Below are positions 45,066 to 58,788 of a stretch of DNA of 64,000 bases, in pieces. The DNA is from Brachynemurus nebulosus. Its lineage: Eukaryota; Arthropoda; Insecta; Neuroptera; Myrmeleontidae. A program made the position numbers and the translations under genes. How positions within the stretch are numbered: the first letter of the stretch is position 1; every line of letters starts with the position of its first letter. The notes beneath the pieces are model-generated. The model was not told the origin of the DNA. It ran no database searches and was given only the letters and a program-made list of their open reading frames with translations. The stretch is taken from the NCBI GenBank assembly GCA_035578155.1, contig JAPWDM010000021.1, positions 4,941,704 through 5,005,703 on the forward strand. The letters are read 5' to 3'.

Positions 45066-45328
45066 CAATCCCGGCATAAAAACAGGGCCTTTTCCAGTGA
45101 AGGCTATATTTCAAAATAATAACTCGACATCTCTTCCACACAAGGTCAATTGTATCATTCAGCTGTAGTTTGTAAAATTTAAACTTTTATAATTAAAATT
45201 AATTAAAATATAAAGTAGTGTATTATTCAGTAAAATACCAACCCAAACCCGCAACTCCTCCGAAGAGCACAACACTAACTTATAAATGTTTATTTAAAAC
45301 AGCTACTCCTAATAATTGATCTTCCGGC

Positions 45329-45508
45329 GGGGAGCGTCCATAAACTATATAGTTCCATCTTACATTTTCTTGAACTCCTCCGCCTCTCTCCATGTAGACT
45401 ACAGGATTCCTTTTTCGTGACCCCCTTCCAAGTCAAGAACACATTCAATTCCATCAATATCCTTTTTACAACTGTTCCCAACTAAGCGACGTGGTTTATG
45501 GACACCCC
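45329..45508. mobile_element. Short MITE with GTCCATAAAC ends
   Basis: GGGGAGCGTCCATAAACTAT on the left and, inverted, GGGGTGTCCATAAACCACGT on the right. I recall this end sequence as frequent in insect MITEs. The target duplication is not clear. Confidence 0.65.
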
Positions 45509-46232
45509 TAGTAAACTGTTCTGGCGTGGCAAAATTTCGGAACTGAATCTCCTAGTTCGACTGAAAATTTTCCCGGAATTACGTTTTTTAACGTTAGTCC
45601 TACTAGTCATTACTAAACGTTAAAATCAGTACTGTATTGGGAACTGACCGGGGAGAGGTACAAAAAAAACATAAATGACTATTGTGTACAAACAAAAGTT
45701 TACTAATACCCGTAAAATTTTCAATTTGACTAGTTCGAATCCTGTTCAGAAGAATTTTATGTGCACACTAAAATTGATCACCGTATGTCATGACCAAAAT
45801 GGTCAGTTTGCAATACGCGGACACACAGCTAATATAACCGAAAAATCTCGTTATTTCTTTAATATTCAAGTAAGTCGGCAAAGTTAAATCGATTGTTATT
45901 AAGTCTCTGTGTCCATACAAACGGAGCAATTAATAAAATTTTTGTTATTTTGGTCATTGTTTTGTTTGGTGGAATAAAGCGAAATTCCCGTGTGTCCGTG
46001 TGGAATTTACTTATTGACTATAAATTTTGTTTAAAAAACAAAATGAAAAATTCAAATGTAAAGTTAGAATCGGGATTATATTGAAATCAGTTTATTCACG
46101 CGTGCATGGATATGTGTATGTGAACACGATTACATACTGTTTGCTGTTGCATTCCTTCTCAATGTACTTCCCCATCTATCCATAATATCCCATTTTCAAG
46201 TACGGATTCATTTTATACATGCATATGTAAAT

Positions 46233-46236
<4 letters not shown>
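45509..46236. other. Unique DNA
   Basis: Two frames (45675-45887, 45893-46084) show no known motif. The rest is featureless. Confidence 0.35.
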
Positions 46237-46314
<78 letters not shown>

Positions 46315-46321
46315 TATTATA
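46237..46321. repeat. (TA)n microsatellite
   Basis: Near-pure TA repeat. The Tc1 element inserted at its right edge, as expected for a TA target. Confidence 0.95.
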
Positions 46322-47922
46322 CTCCTCAAAACAAAATAAGGGCCACTTGAAAGTTTGTATTTTAAAACTGATTTATGTCGATCCACGTCAAAATAACTTT
46401 TCTAAATGACTGTTGTTATGATATTAAGTGGTTGAGTAAATGTTAACAGTTAGATTTAAGTGATATTATTGTCGAGGGGAAGATTTAAACGTTTTTTTGT
46501 CTCGCACAGCGTCAAGTGGATAGCTTTACTTATTTTTTTGAATTTGATTTTAAATCAGTTTGCGCTCTATTATTGATTGCTGAGGTTGTTTATTGAAGTT
46601 TGGCGTGTTATTCAATCATTTTTTTTTACAATGCCGAGAATTCGACACCATATTGACGAAGCTACTGCTACCAGAGCCGTAACGATGATTGAGGGTGGTC
46701 AATCTCAACGTTCCGTGGCTCTGCAGTTGGATTGTTCACGAAGGGCTATTCAAAATGTTTGGAATCGGTATCAGCAGACCGGTAGTGTAACCCGGCGCCG
46801 TGGCTCAGGAAGAGTTCGAGCTACCACTGCCCGTGAAGACCATTACATTCGACTGTGTGCACGACGTGAGCCGACTGTTACCGCAGGTACTCTGCAAAAT
46901 CGCTTACATCGATCTACTGGTACTGTTGTCAGTAATCAGACCATACGAAATAGTTTGCATGGAGACCAACAACGTTCAAGAAGACCAGTAATCCGTACAA
47001 AACTGACCGGAGCGCATCGTGCAAACCGTTTAAGATTTGCACGTGAACACCTTGAATGGGGCTTGGAGGAATGGCGTCACGTACTCTTCGCGGCTGAGTG
47101 CAAGGTGAAGTTGTTTAGTGGTGATCGACGTGTAAGTGTGTGGAGAAGAAGTGGGGAAAGGTTTTCTGATCGTCACATTCATGAACGCGACAGATTTGGC
47201 GGTCCTAATGTCATGGTCTGGGGTGGAATTAGTTTGCAAGGCAAAACTGAGCTTGTTTTCCTGAACGGGGGTACTGTAACGGCTCAAAGTTACATTGAAC
47301 AGGTTGTCAGACCCCATGTGATCCCCTTTGCACAACGAGCGGCCGACAGATTTATCCTGATGCAGGATAATGACCAAGCGCATACCGCTCGAGCGACGAC
47401 AACTGTCCTTAGGGATGCTAATATACAGGTTTTACCGTGGCCTGCAAATAGCCCTGACTTGAACCCAATAGAACATCTTTGGGATCAATTAAAACGGCGA
47501 GACAGAGCAGCCGGCACACCCAACAACAACTGATTGATGTCTTGAGAAGATGTTGGGAGGAGATTCCTGATGAAACCGTTAGGCATCTTATTGAAAGCAT
47601 GCCGAGGAGGCTTCAAGAATGTGTTTTAAAAAGGGGAGGGCATACTAGATATTAAATCACCAAAAGTTGCACAATGTGTGCTTTTACTCAAAGCGTGAAC
47701 GTTTGTAAAAATTGTATGATGACTGTAAAAATGACTATAAAAATGATAAAATCCTAAAAAGATGTAATTATGGATTAATTTTTTATTTAATCTTATTAAA
47801 ATTAATTTTATTTAGTAAAAAATTAGTTCCTTAATTAAATGTAAGCATACCCTCTACTGTAACTTATATAAAAGTAAACTTATGCAGCAAAACATGAGTG
47901 GCCCTTATTTTGTTTTGAGTAG
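46322..47922 (+). mobile_element. Tc1-like transposon, almost complete
   Basis: The inverted repeats are CTCCTCAAAACAAAATAAGG and, at the right end inverted, CTACTCAAAACAAAATAAGG, continuing into GCCACT. TA flanks both ends (46320-46321 and 47923-47924). Length 1601 bp, with one transposase gene. Confidence 0.95.
46631..47655 (+). pseudogene. Tc1 transposase (DD34E type), frameshift and lost first Asp
   Basis: ATG 46631 gives MPRIRHHIDEATATRAVTMI; a longer open frame upstream is not needed. The N-terminal paired-type helix-turn-helix domains include GGQSQRSVALQLDCSRRAIQ, then a GRVRAT hinge. In the catalytic domain the first Asp is expected in VLFAAECKVKLF but Ala is present. The second Asp is in LMQDNDQAHTA and the Glu in DLNPIEHLWD. 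A single-base change near 47500 shifts the frame: the ORF stops at 47533, while the true end (LIDVLRRCWEEIPDETVRHL, then GGHTRY) lies in another frame to TAA 47653-47655. Hence inactive, but young. Confidence 0.92.
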
Positions 47923-47944
47923 TATATAAATTATAATAATTAAT

Positions 47945-48402
47945 TTAAGTATTTCCTAAAATAATATTATTTAATTACTTATATCAAACAACACCACATT
48001 CTTTTCAAACACACATAGCGACATTTAAATTCTTATCTACAAATTGTTATATTTTTCTATCACCTTTGGCATTTTACGTCAGAATTCCTTTCAAACGCAC
48101 AAACATCATAAAGACGACACATGATCACACAAATCACACACCAAAAATCATATCAAGGTCCAAAAGTGAATGCAAGTAATATTTTAGAAACTTTCCTGTT
48201 AGAACAAAAGAAAATAAGAGTATAAAAACGGCGATTTGATAACCAAAATCGAACATTAGTTATCACATTGTCAAATAACGCACGTACGCCGTTTTTGATC
48301 TTCGATTCTTTTGTTTCAATTATTAAAATTGTAACAATTGTTGTACTTGTTAATAAAATAAAATTTATTTTTTAAAAGATTAATCGATTCAAGTTATTTA
48401 AT
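47945..48402 (+). repeat. 5' LTR of element 2 (left end approximate)
   Basis: A TATA box (TATAAAAA, 48221-48228) and an AATAAAATAAA poly(A) signal region (48353-48363) precede the primer site. The left limit is a guess between the Tc1 end and 47960, since no 3' LTR survives for comparison. Confidence 0.5.
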
Positions 48403-48420
48403 TGGCGACGAGGATGGGAT
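48403..48420 (+). other. tRNA primer-binding site of element 2
   Basis: TGGCGACGAGGATGGGAT begins with the TGG expected to pair with the CCA end of a tRNA, directly after the LTR. The tRNA species was not determined; serine tRNA is a possibility. Confidence 0.6.
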
Positions 48421-48721
48421 CCAACGCATAGGATCCTAAAGTAAATCGATTAATAAAACGTATCAAAAGTCGGTAACGCGAGTGATCGGTTGTTTAAGCA
48501 ACAAATCCAAACGTATATTGGACAAGCAGTGGTCATCGCAGCTCCACCAGTAGATACAACAGATCCAAGCCTGGTACAGAATTCTAAGCCGAGTGGAAAT
48601 CGACTACGGAACTCTGGTGAATTTCAATTCTTCAACCTGGAAAAAGGACCCACGTACAACTAGAATGCTGATTGGTCTTTGCATGTAAGTACAACATACT
48701 GTATATTGTTTCATATCCTTC

Positions 48722-50101
48722 ATGCCTAAAATTCCAACACATCAGTATCGAGTGCATAACACTAATGTTCCATTAGTAAACTATAAGTCGGACGAACACC
48801 GAAATATAGTTGCTACCCCGAACGAAAATCGAGACTTAAATAAAAATCAAGAATATATTGATATCGATCCTATAAATAAATTAACCATACAAAATAATTT
48901 AATTATCACATCAAGTAATTCAAATAGTTCTTTAGAAGAAATTTTTGAAAATTTAAATATATCTGAAAATAATTCAAAAATGTCTATTAACGCACTTGAT
49001 TGCATTAAATTGTTACCCAATTATATTGGTTTACCTGGAACCTTAGACAATTTCATAACACAAGTAGATTTATATCTAGGATTAGTAACCGACGAAATAA
49101 CTAGAAAAATACTAGGCAGTGTAGTTAGAAATAAAATAATAGGTAGTGCTAATAATTCTTTAATAACTGTGGGAAATCCATTGGACTGGCCTACGGTAAA
49201 GGGACACTTATTAACACATTTTTCTGACAAACGATCAATAGATACTATAAAACGTAGATTAACTGAATTGAAACAGGGAAATAGATCGTTAGACGAATAT
49301 TTTCAAGAAGCTAGCGATTTACAAACGGCTTTAATAAATACAATCAACTCAACCTTCAGTCCCGACATCAAAACAGTTCTAATAGGCACATATGTACAAG
49401 ATGTCTTACGCGAATTTACAACAGTATTAAAAACCGATATTGGTAATTATATTCGAACCGAACAAATTAGCAGTTTAAAAGAGGCATACGATCTTGCTCA
49501 GGACCAAATGAACCACATACATTCACATCAGACCAAATACGGCCATAAAAACAATCCACTAACAGTACCGAAATTCCACACACATAAACCTACATACACA
49601 CCTACCACATTACCTAAACCTACACCTAATTTCCAACAACATTTAAAAAGACAAAATCCATTTCCAAGACCAAATGTTTTCACTAAACCAATTAACCTAC
49701 AACCACCAAGATACGCCCAACCTGGACAGTTTCAAATCTAAAAACCCAATATACAACCACCTAGATTTAATCCACCTACCCAACACAGTATTAAACCACA
49801 ATACAAACCTACACCTATGGGCATAAGTCTACAAACTAGGAATAACAGACCTCAAAACAATTACTTTAATAATAACGGACAAAAACCAACTTTTACGAGT
49901 AAAGAATTATTTAATCAGGAAACTGACGAACAAATTGATATTAACCCCGTGTACACCAACGAACAATTTGAGGGATATATGCCATATGAACAATATGGCG
50001 ATTATTTGGATTCACATAATTCTTGTGACCCACAAACATTAGAAGCAGAAATACAAGAGGAAAATTTTATATTACCAAGCCTTCAAACGAATCAAACGTA
50101 G
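48722..50101 (+). pseudogene. Gag of element 2, one in-frame stop
   Basis: Gag forms the internal shell. The ORF starts MPKIPTHQYRVHNTN and holds the capsid-like part LLPNYIGLPGTLDNFITQVD, WPTVKGHLLTHFSDKRSIDT and LKQGNRSLDEYFQEASDLQT, a retrotransposon-gag signature. TAA at 49739-49741 interrupts it, and the same frame stays open to 50101 (the 49817 reading is in the same phase). The tail is rich in Pro, Gln and Asn without a CCHC knuckle, usual for this group. 459 codons in total. Confidence 0.85.
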
Positions 50102-50133
50102 AGAACTTTGCTAATATTAGTACACTTCCATAG

Positions 50134-53100
50134 ATTGAAATTAATTCAATATTCCCCAATAAAGTACTTAAATTTTTAATAGATACCGGAAGTTCAGTTA
50201 GTTTTACCAATCCTTCATTGATTAATAAAGATTTCACATACATCGGCGAACGCGTTAAACTATTCACTTTTGGCGGTTCACACGAACAGAAATAACTAAC
50301 AGAAAGAATTACAGATAACGTTACCTATCTTCGACGAATTTAACAAAGTAGATTTGACATTCGACTGGTACGTAAAAGATTTTCATCAATATTTTGACGG
50401 ACTAACAGGGGAAGATTTATTAATCAAATTAAACGCTTCTGTACATTTATCACAACCACCACATGTATCTACACCCAATTGTCAAATCCCCATAAAAAAG
50501 AAATCATGTTTAAAATCGGGAATCCTTCTCGCAGAATCATTTTCCAAAAGTTTTCATACAATCCCAGTAGACACAGATAACGGACAAATCGATATACCGG
50601 AAACTTTCATTGAAAAAAATCTATACATTGAAGAAGGTATTTATAACGCAAAAGATTGGTCATGCATAGTTTCAATTGTTAATACAAATGAACAACAAAC
50701 TCTGTTTAGACTAAATCAACCAGCAGGTAGTCAACCTTTATCAAATTTTTATGAATGTCACACTAACATCACTCAGATGGAAGTTGACAACGTAACATTA
50801 CCTGATATAGAAGAGTTGTTACGCACTGATCATTTAAATTTAAAGGAACGCGAACAACTAATCAAATTGTGCCAACAGTACGAAGAAATATTCTTCAAAG
50901 AGGGTCAAAACCTCACATTCACTAACCAAACTAAACATAGAATACAAACTAAGGACGACATACCGTGTTACACTAAATCATATAGATACCCCTACATACA
51001 CAAGGAGGAAGTTCAGTTACAAATAGAAAAATTATTAGAACAAGGTATAATTCGACCAAGCTACTCTCCATGGTTATCCCCAATATGGATCGTACCTAAG
51101 AAAGTAGACGCCTCGGGAAAACAAAAATGGCGTATGGTCATAGATTATCGAAAATTAAACGACAAGACTATAGATGACAAATACCCACTACCGAATATTA
51201 GATAAATTAGGACGATGCATGTACTTTACATCATTAGATCTAGCAAGCGGTTTCCATCAAATTGAAGTTGATCCAAGAGACACTGAGAAGACGGCATTCA
51301 CGGTAGATAACGGCCATTATGAGTACGTTAGAATGCCCTTTGGACTCAAGAACGCTCCCTCGACGTTTCAAAGAGTCATGGACAACGTCCTACGCGACCT
51401 TATTGGAAAAGTATGTCTAATTTATATTGATGATTTTGTAGTTTTCTCAACATCGCTTCAGGAACACATTGAAAACCTTCGCAAAATATACCAAAAATTA
51501 AAAGACGCAAACCTTAAAGTTCAGTTAGACAAGTCTCATTTTCTTCAAAAGGAAATTGAGTTCTTAGGTCACATAGTATCACAAGACGGAATTAGGCCAA
51601 ATCCAAAAAAAAAAAATAGAGGCAGTAAAAAATTACCCCTTACCTAAAACAACAAAACAAAGGATTCCTTGGACTTTTAAGGTATTAACGAAAATTTATC
51701 CATAATTTCGCAAAAATAACGAAACCCATTATAAATTTACTTAGAAAAGGTGAAGACGTGACCAAACCTCCACTAGACTTCATAGATGCATTCGAGAAAT
51801 GTAAAACTTTACTAACCAATGACCCAATATTACAATATCCTTCTTCTCCAAGCCCTTCAATTTAACAACAGACGCCAGTAATTTTGCTATAGGAGCTGTA
51901 CTTTCCCTGGGACCAATAGGGCACGACAAACCTATATGTTTCGCCTCTCGAACACTTAATCAATCAGAGTGTAATTACAGTACGACAGAAAAAGAATTGT
52001 TAGCCATTGTATGGGCATGTAAATATTTTAGACCATACCTATATGGGCGAAAATTTAATTTATTGTCAGACCATGAACCACTTAAGTCAGTACATCACAT
52101 GAAAAACACTAATAATAAATTGACGCGTTGGAAACTCCAATTAGAAGAATTTGATTATCAGCCCATGTTTATCAAAGGGAAAATAATGTTGTAGCAGATG
52201 CATTATCTCGTATACCCGAAGTAAACATGAGTGACAATTCCCAAGCAACTATTCATTCAGCAGACTCTGACAATAGTAAATTAATACCTATTAGTGAGGC
52301 CCCAGTAAATTGTTTTCAAAAACAATTACTATTTCTTGAAAAACAAAATCAATCAAAATTACCCGCTCACATTCTTAAATACATACACACGACAAAAGAA
52401 AGGCACATATTCCAATACATAAATTACAGTAACCAAACCATTATACACATTTTCAAACAATACATAGATCCAAAAAATAAATACGCTATTTATTGTCCCG
52501 ATGATAAACTATTCATCGAAATACAAAATATTATATCACAATTTTTAGTAGATTAAAACGCAAACTAGTTAGATGTACCAAATTTTTACACGACATCAAA
52601 TCCAACGAGTTACAATTTGACAAAATAAGAGAAATTCATGAAAACAATAATCACAGAGGTATCGAGGAAACAATGAAACGCATTCAATCAGAATTTTACT
52701 TTCTTAATATTAAATCAAAAATCACACAAACTATTAATAATTGCGATACTTGTCAGATTTGTAAATACGATAGAAACCCCCCTAAATACGTATTCCAACA
52801 AACAGAAACACCTAGTCACCCGAATGATATTTACAGTCGATGGTAACATTTCCTTAACTACAATAGATAAATTTAGTAGATACGGACAATGTTATCCTCT
52901 AAAATCAAAAAGTATTGTGGACGTAATAACAAAATTTAAGGAACACATTGCAACATACGGCAAACCTAAAAAATTAGTATACGACTCGGGAAAAGAATTC
53001 ACTAATCACTTATTTACTGATTATTGTAAAAAACTAGACATAACCCTGCATCAAACGTCAGTAGGTAATCACACCTCAAATTCACCATTCAAAAGATTTC

Positions 53101-53667
53101 ATTCCACTTTGATAGAACACTACCGCATACAAAAAAACATTAAACCCAAAGAACCGTTTCACAGACCTAATTAAATACGCTATTTTCTTTTATAATGACT
53201 CCATACACTCCGCAACTAAATTTAAACCATTTGAACTATACTTCGGAAGACCGGACGACTTCTTCGAAAATCTTAATAATTTTAAAGAGCACTACTATTA
53301 TCAGAAACTATTAGATTATAACACAGACTTACGACAAAGACTGAAAATTCAACAAAACATAAGGAAAACACGACTGTTAGACAAATTAAATACAAACAGA
53401 GAACAGCCACCGAATGAAACTAGTAGATACGAAAGAATAATCCAGAGAAATTCTAAAAGTAGAAATCCATTCTTTAAAACAAATCCCCGAATTAAGCCCG
53501 GAATTACAACTACAACTAATAATAAACGAAAAATACACAAAGGAAAACTAAGACGCAAACTATTATTTCAGGATACTGGCACTAGCCAAACTGACGAACC
53601 CCCAAACACTAGAAGTGATGGACCTACAGAAACACCAAGGACTACTACCCCTAGTATTAGGACCTAA
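50134..53667 (+). pseudogene. Pol of element 2: protease, RT, RNase H, integrase, frameshifted
   Basis: Protease: FLIDTGSSVSFTNPSL at about 50170. RT: SPWLSPIWIVPKKVDASGKQ (about 51065), then a frameshift near 51190, then [20 protein letters not shown] and YIDDFVVFS (about 51424). A poly-A run at 51606 shifts the frame again. RNase H: TDASNFAIGAV-like sequence near 51870 and LSDHEPLKSVHHMKN. Integrase: HRGIEET with CDTCQICK zinc site (about 52660-52760), KFSRYGQCYPLKSKSIVDVI, VYDSGKEFTNHLF, then NSPFKRFHSTLIEH, where the catalytic Glu (normally before RFHST) is Lys. The end overlaps env by 50 bp. No function expected. Confidence 0.88.
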
Positions 53668-55076
53668 CTTAAAAATTGACCATTACACTAACTACATCCA
53701 TTATGTCAACCTTCAGGATTATAAATCCAGCATAACCCACATACTCACCTCCTAAAATCATTTAAAAATCATTAATGAAAACTTAGAATTACATAACATC
53801 ACAATGAATCGATTTGATTTACTATCTAATAGATTTAGTATAATTTATCCCAAAATTAGAAACAAGCGAAGATTAATAAACGGATTAGGTACTATTATCA
53901 AAGAAATAACGGGAAACATGAATAACAAAGACGCAACGCGACTAAACGAACAAATAGAAAAAATACAAAACAACGAACAGAGCTTAAAATTTGAACTTAA
54001 CCAACAAATAGCAATTAACAATCAAATGATTAATAGATTTAAAAATATCACACAATTTATTAACGAACAACAGCAAACGATTTCTAACGCAATAAATTCA
54101 AAAGATTCAAAATTTTCTGAGGAACTAAGTAAACTCGAATTACAAAGTAAAATAACCACTTATTTATTAATAACTAATTACAATATTGATTTATTACTTA
54201 ATCAAATTAACGACTTAGATGAAGCAATTACTTTAGCAAAACTAGGATCAATATCGAGGCATATACTCCATCCGAACGAATTAAAAATAATATTCTCAAT
54301 ACTTAACAAACAAAATCTCAAACTTAAAACGGACGAAGAATTATACGAAACGTTAGAACTACAAGCTTATTATTCCAATACAAATCTTATATTTAACATT
54401 AGAATTCCTCAATTAATTAAAACACAGTTAAATTTCATCCACCTAATATCTATACCAAATAACAAACAACAATCAATCCAAATCCAATATCCCTTCCTAT
54501 CCTTTAATAATGAAACAATGTACTTTTATGTTGGCAAATGCAAAGAAGTGAACCAGCAATACTTATGTGGTAAAGAAGACTACAAGATCCCAAGCTCCAA
54601 ATCGAAATGTGTTTATCCACTCCTGACTGGTGAGGCAGCAAACTGCATCTATGAAAACCATAACCAAAACAACATCTTGACTCCTGAACCTGGCATCATT
54701 ATCAGTTGTAATCAGTTAATCAACATCACTACAAGCTGTCCAATCAAGAAAAGAACATTACGAGGTAGTTACTTAATCAAGTATCATCAATGCGATATCA
54801 CAATCAACGGAATCCCATACAACACAAATCAAGAGAGGGAACCAGCAAAGATTATACCCATCATGGACATAGATTTCAACGAAACATTGCCAATACGCAA
54901 GTTAAGTCTAACTAAAGTACAAGACAGTGAAATTCAAAACCGACAGGAATTGGAACTATTGGTAATTATAACAAAGAAATTACACCATCTACGCACTAAT
55001 CATTGCCATTAGCATATTATTGGGAATCAGTACCTACATTTTTATTAAGCGGAAAAGGAAGACAACTGAAAGCAGC
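53618..55076 (+). pseudogene. Env of element 2 (fusion glycoprotein), stop and 3' frameshift
   Basis: ATG 53618 (MDLQKHQGLLPLVLGPNLK) opens a frame with a TAA at 53753-53755; from 53804 to 55012 it is unbroken. A furin-like site RNKRR near 53870 is followed by LINGLGTIIKEITGNMN, as in 17.6/297/gypsy Env. Long heptad regions, NIT/NTT glycosylation sites and paired cysteines (CKEVNQQYLCG, CNQLINITTSC) follow. Near 54990 the frame is lost; the membrane anchor and basic tail ([18 protein letters not shown]) lie in another frame. In this group env is made from a spliced mRNA. Confidence 0.85.
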
Positions 55077-55079
55077 AAC

Positions 55080-56208
<1,129 letters not shown>

Positions 56209-56259
56209 TTTTTTTTTTTTTTGAAAATAGCGTGTGTTGCTGACTTGCAACGTCACACT
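56209..56259 (-). repeat. Retroposon 3' tail with poly(A), minus orientation
   Basis: Read on the minus strand, GAGTGTGACGTTGCAAGTCA and GCAACACACGCTATTTTC are followed by an A run (T at 56210-56220 on the plus strand). The same 38 bp with a 34-A tail stands in plus orientation at 58716-58787. Confidence 0.7.
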
Positions 56260-58465
56260 CCGTCCGGGGCTTATCAGTTTACATCGGTCCCGTTTGGCCT
56301 CTCTGTTTCGCCGGCAAGTTTGAATAGGATAATCCTTGACATTTTTTCGGACCTCAAGTACTCGTTCGTAGTCTGTTATTTTGATGACTTATTAGTACAC
56401 TCAAAATCTTACGACGAACACCTTCGGCACCTGGAGGAAGTTTTTGATCGTTTACGCCAGGTGGGGATGACTGCTAATCCCAGCAAGTCACAATTTGCGT
56501 TAACACAAATTAAGTTTCTGGGACACGAAATTTCCAGCAGCGGTGTCCGGGTTGACGCGGACAAAGTGACCGCGATCGAGGCCTTGAGGATGCCGACCAA
56601 ACTGAAGGAAGTCCGTTCGTTTTTGGGAATGGTAGGATTTTTTTCCCGTTTCATTCGCGATTTTGCCACCATAGCGGCCCCCCTGAATGACTTGAAACGG
56701 AAAGGAGTCAAATTTAACATGGGACCAAAACAAATTGAGGCTTTTAATAACTTAAAACGTGCATTGACAGAGGCGCCCGTGCTCGCGTACGCGGATTATT
56801 CACGCCCCTTTATTTTACAAACAGACGCGTCACAAATTTCTATCGCCGCGGTTTTACTTCAGCCCTATGACGACGGGCTCCGCCCCGTACACTTCGCATC
56901 ACGACGTCTTACGAACCCGGAAACGCACTATGCAACTTATGAGTTGGAAGCTCTTGCTGTGGTGTGGGCCATGGAAAAGTTTAAAATTTATTTACTTGGC
57001 ACAAGGTTCACACTACAGACGGACTCTGCTGTTTTCAAGTACGTCTTCTAAAACAAATGCGAAAGTTACCAGGTGGATATTGTCACTAGCTCGTTTTAAC
57101 TTTGATGTCGAGCATATCCGTGGCTCGACCAATTGCGTGGCTGATGCGTTGACTCGACTTTTTACGGAAGACGACCAGACGGACGAAACAACGGAAGTAA
57201 TACAGGATTTTTGCATGATGACTGAGGTACCCACCTTGTTTAAACAACTACGCGATTACCAGCGGGAGGACCCCTCACTGCGACTCCTTTTATCACGTTT
57301 AGATCGTGGAGAAAAGGTGACAGGTTTCGGTGTGCGGGATAATCTCCTGGTAAGACGCGTAGGTAAAAAACGACATGTAAGAGCCGTGGTACCTGAAAAA
57401 ATTCGTAATATGATCCTGTATTATTATCACAATACTCAGACATCCGCCCATCCGGGTATTACGAAGACCTATAGAATAATTAGCAGACACCTATGGTGGC
57501 CAGGCCTGTTTAAAGACGTACAAAATTATGTACGTACCTGTATGACGTGCCAGACGTGCAAGGCGGACAACGAGCGACCTGGAGCCCCGCTAGCCAGTTC
57601 CATACCCGAGGGGGTCTGGAAGAAATTGTACGTGGACTACGTGGGTCCTTTGGTGACGTCATCGACGGGTTATCGCTTTGGGTTAATAATTGTGGACAGC
57701 TTTAGCAAGTGGTTGGAAATCTATCCGACCAAAAATACCACAGCTAAAGTCACAGTGGACAGACTGGAGGATCTATTTACGCGCTTCGGAAGTCCTCGAT
57801 GTATTATTTCGGACACTGGGCCTTGCTTTAGATCAGCAAAGTACCAGGAGATGCTCTTGAAGTGGGGCATTCGACCGGCCTACACATCTCCATACAAGGC
57901 TTCAGGGAACATGGCTGAAAGAATAAATCGCGACATACGTGCCGGTATGGCCACTATCCTTAAAGACTATGCCGCTAGCCATCGTGAGTGGGCGAAATAT
58001 ATCCATTTCATAAAACTATCACATAATTCCCACTTTAGCGAAGCCATCCAGTCATCACCCGCGGAAGTGTTTTTGGGCCGGCCGATCCACCAACCACTGG
58101 AACTGATGTGGAACTTAGATCAACTGGTACCTGGGGAACAACAAAAAACCACCCAAGACATTCGTGAAGCGTTAGAGAGAACACACCTGAAAGTGAAAAA
58201 GTATTATGATAGGGGAAAACCTACCCATAATCGTTTTAAGTGTGGACAATTAGTGCTACTCAAAAAACGGTATGATAATACTGATCCCACTTTAATTAAT
58301 AAATTCTTACCTAGGTGGTCGTCACCGAGGAAAATTGTCGCCTTCACAACCCCAGTATCAGTTATCTTAGAAGATCCCGACACGCAAGAAAGGACTCGTG
58401 CTCACATCGAGGACTTGAAGCGTTTCTATCCACGGACAACTCCAGCTGGAGCGGCCGTCAACTGA
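56256..58465 (+). pseudogene. Pol of a third gypsy-type element: RT, RNase H, integrase
   Basis: RT starts abruptly at SGAYQFTSVPFGLSVSPAS, so the front is missing. The active site is VVCYFDDLLVHS. Then FLGHEISSSGVRVDADKVTA, RSFLGMVGFFSRFIRDFATI and RNase H (ILQTDASQISIAAVLLQP, TYELEALAVVW). A frameshift lies near 57040. In the next frame: HIRGSTNCVADALTR, the zinc site AHPGITKT with CMTCQTCK, catalytic LYVDYVGPL, IISDTGPCFRS and NMAERINRDI with the Glu kept, and RWSSPRKIVAFTTPVSVILE at the end. It is GC-richer than element 2 and belongs to another lineage. Gag and LTRs were not found. The integrase half is continuous. Confidence 0.88.
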
Positions 58466-58699
58466 CCACGATAAGCCTGTTCACCACCGTTGGCGTCATC
58501 ACATCAACAACGGATGTAATAACTAAGGACTGAGTACCAATAGTGAGTAGTCGTACGCTAATCCTTACAAATCATGTGGGCAACACAGTACTAAACAGTT
58601 AAAACAAAAAAAAATAAATAAAAAGGGGCATAATAACTCATATCAAAAAAAAAAAAACAAACCAAAGAGACCAATTCGAAACCGTGTAGATGTTCCATT
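58466..58699. other. 3' flank of the third pol
   Basis: Non-coding. Two A-rich runs near 58605 and 58650. A 3' LTR is not recognised. Confidence 0.35.
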
Positions 58700-58752
58700 C
58701 CACTTAAGGGGAAGTGAGTGTGACGTTGCAAGTCAGCAACACACGCTATTTT

Positions 58753-58787
<35 letters not shown>
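58700..58787 (+). repeat. Retroposon 3' tail with 34-A run, plus orientation
   Basis: GAGTGTGACGTTGCAAGTCA and GCAACACACGCTATTTTC (58716-58753) are followed by about 34 A. It is the same tail as at 56209-56259, inverted. Upstream CCGTGTAGATGTTCCATTCC may belong to the same retroposon. Confidence 0.75.

Positions 58788-58788
<1 letters not shown>

Larger units (their letters stand above)
39840..45274 (+). mobile_element. 5'-truncated Env-bearing Ty3/gypsy retroelement (element 1)
   Basis: Order: the end of pol, env, a polypurine tract (AGGGGGA at 43051-43057) and a 3' LTR of form TGTTG...CAACA (43058-45274). Everything upstream of the integrase C-terminus is missing. It has been invaded by a Harbinger-like element in env (40889-41781) and a MULE-like element in the LTR (43101-44811), itself holding a foldback MITE. 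Confidence 0.8.
43058..45274 (+). repeat. 3' LTR of element 1 (about 497 bp without insertions)
   Basis: It starts TGTTGTAATGAACC right after the polypurine tract and ends GAGCACAACA, so it has the inverted repeat TGTTG/CAACA. The MULE-like insert splits it at 43100/44812. No 5' LTR is present in the window. Confidence 0.75.

Noticed and set aside
45290..45481. 63-aa minus-strand ORF
   Set aside because: It lies across a MITE with GTCCATAAAC ends and shows no protein motif.
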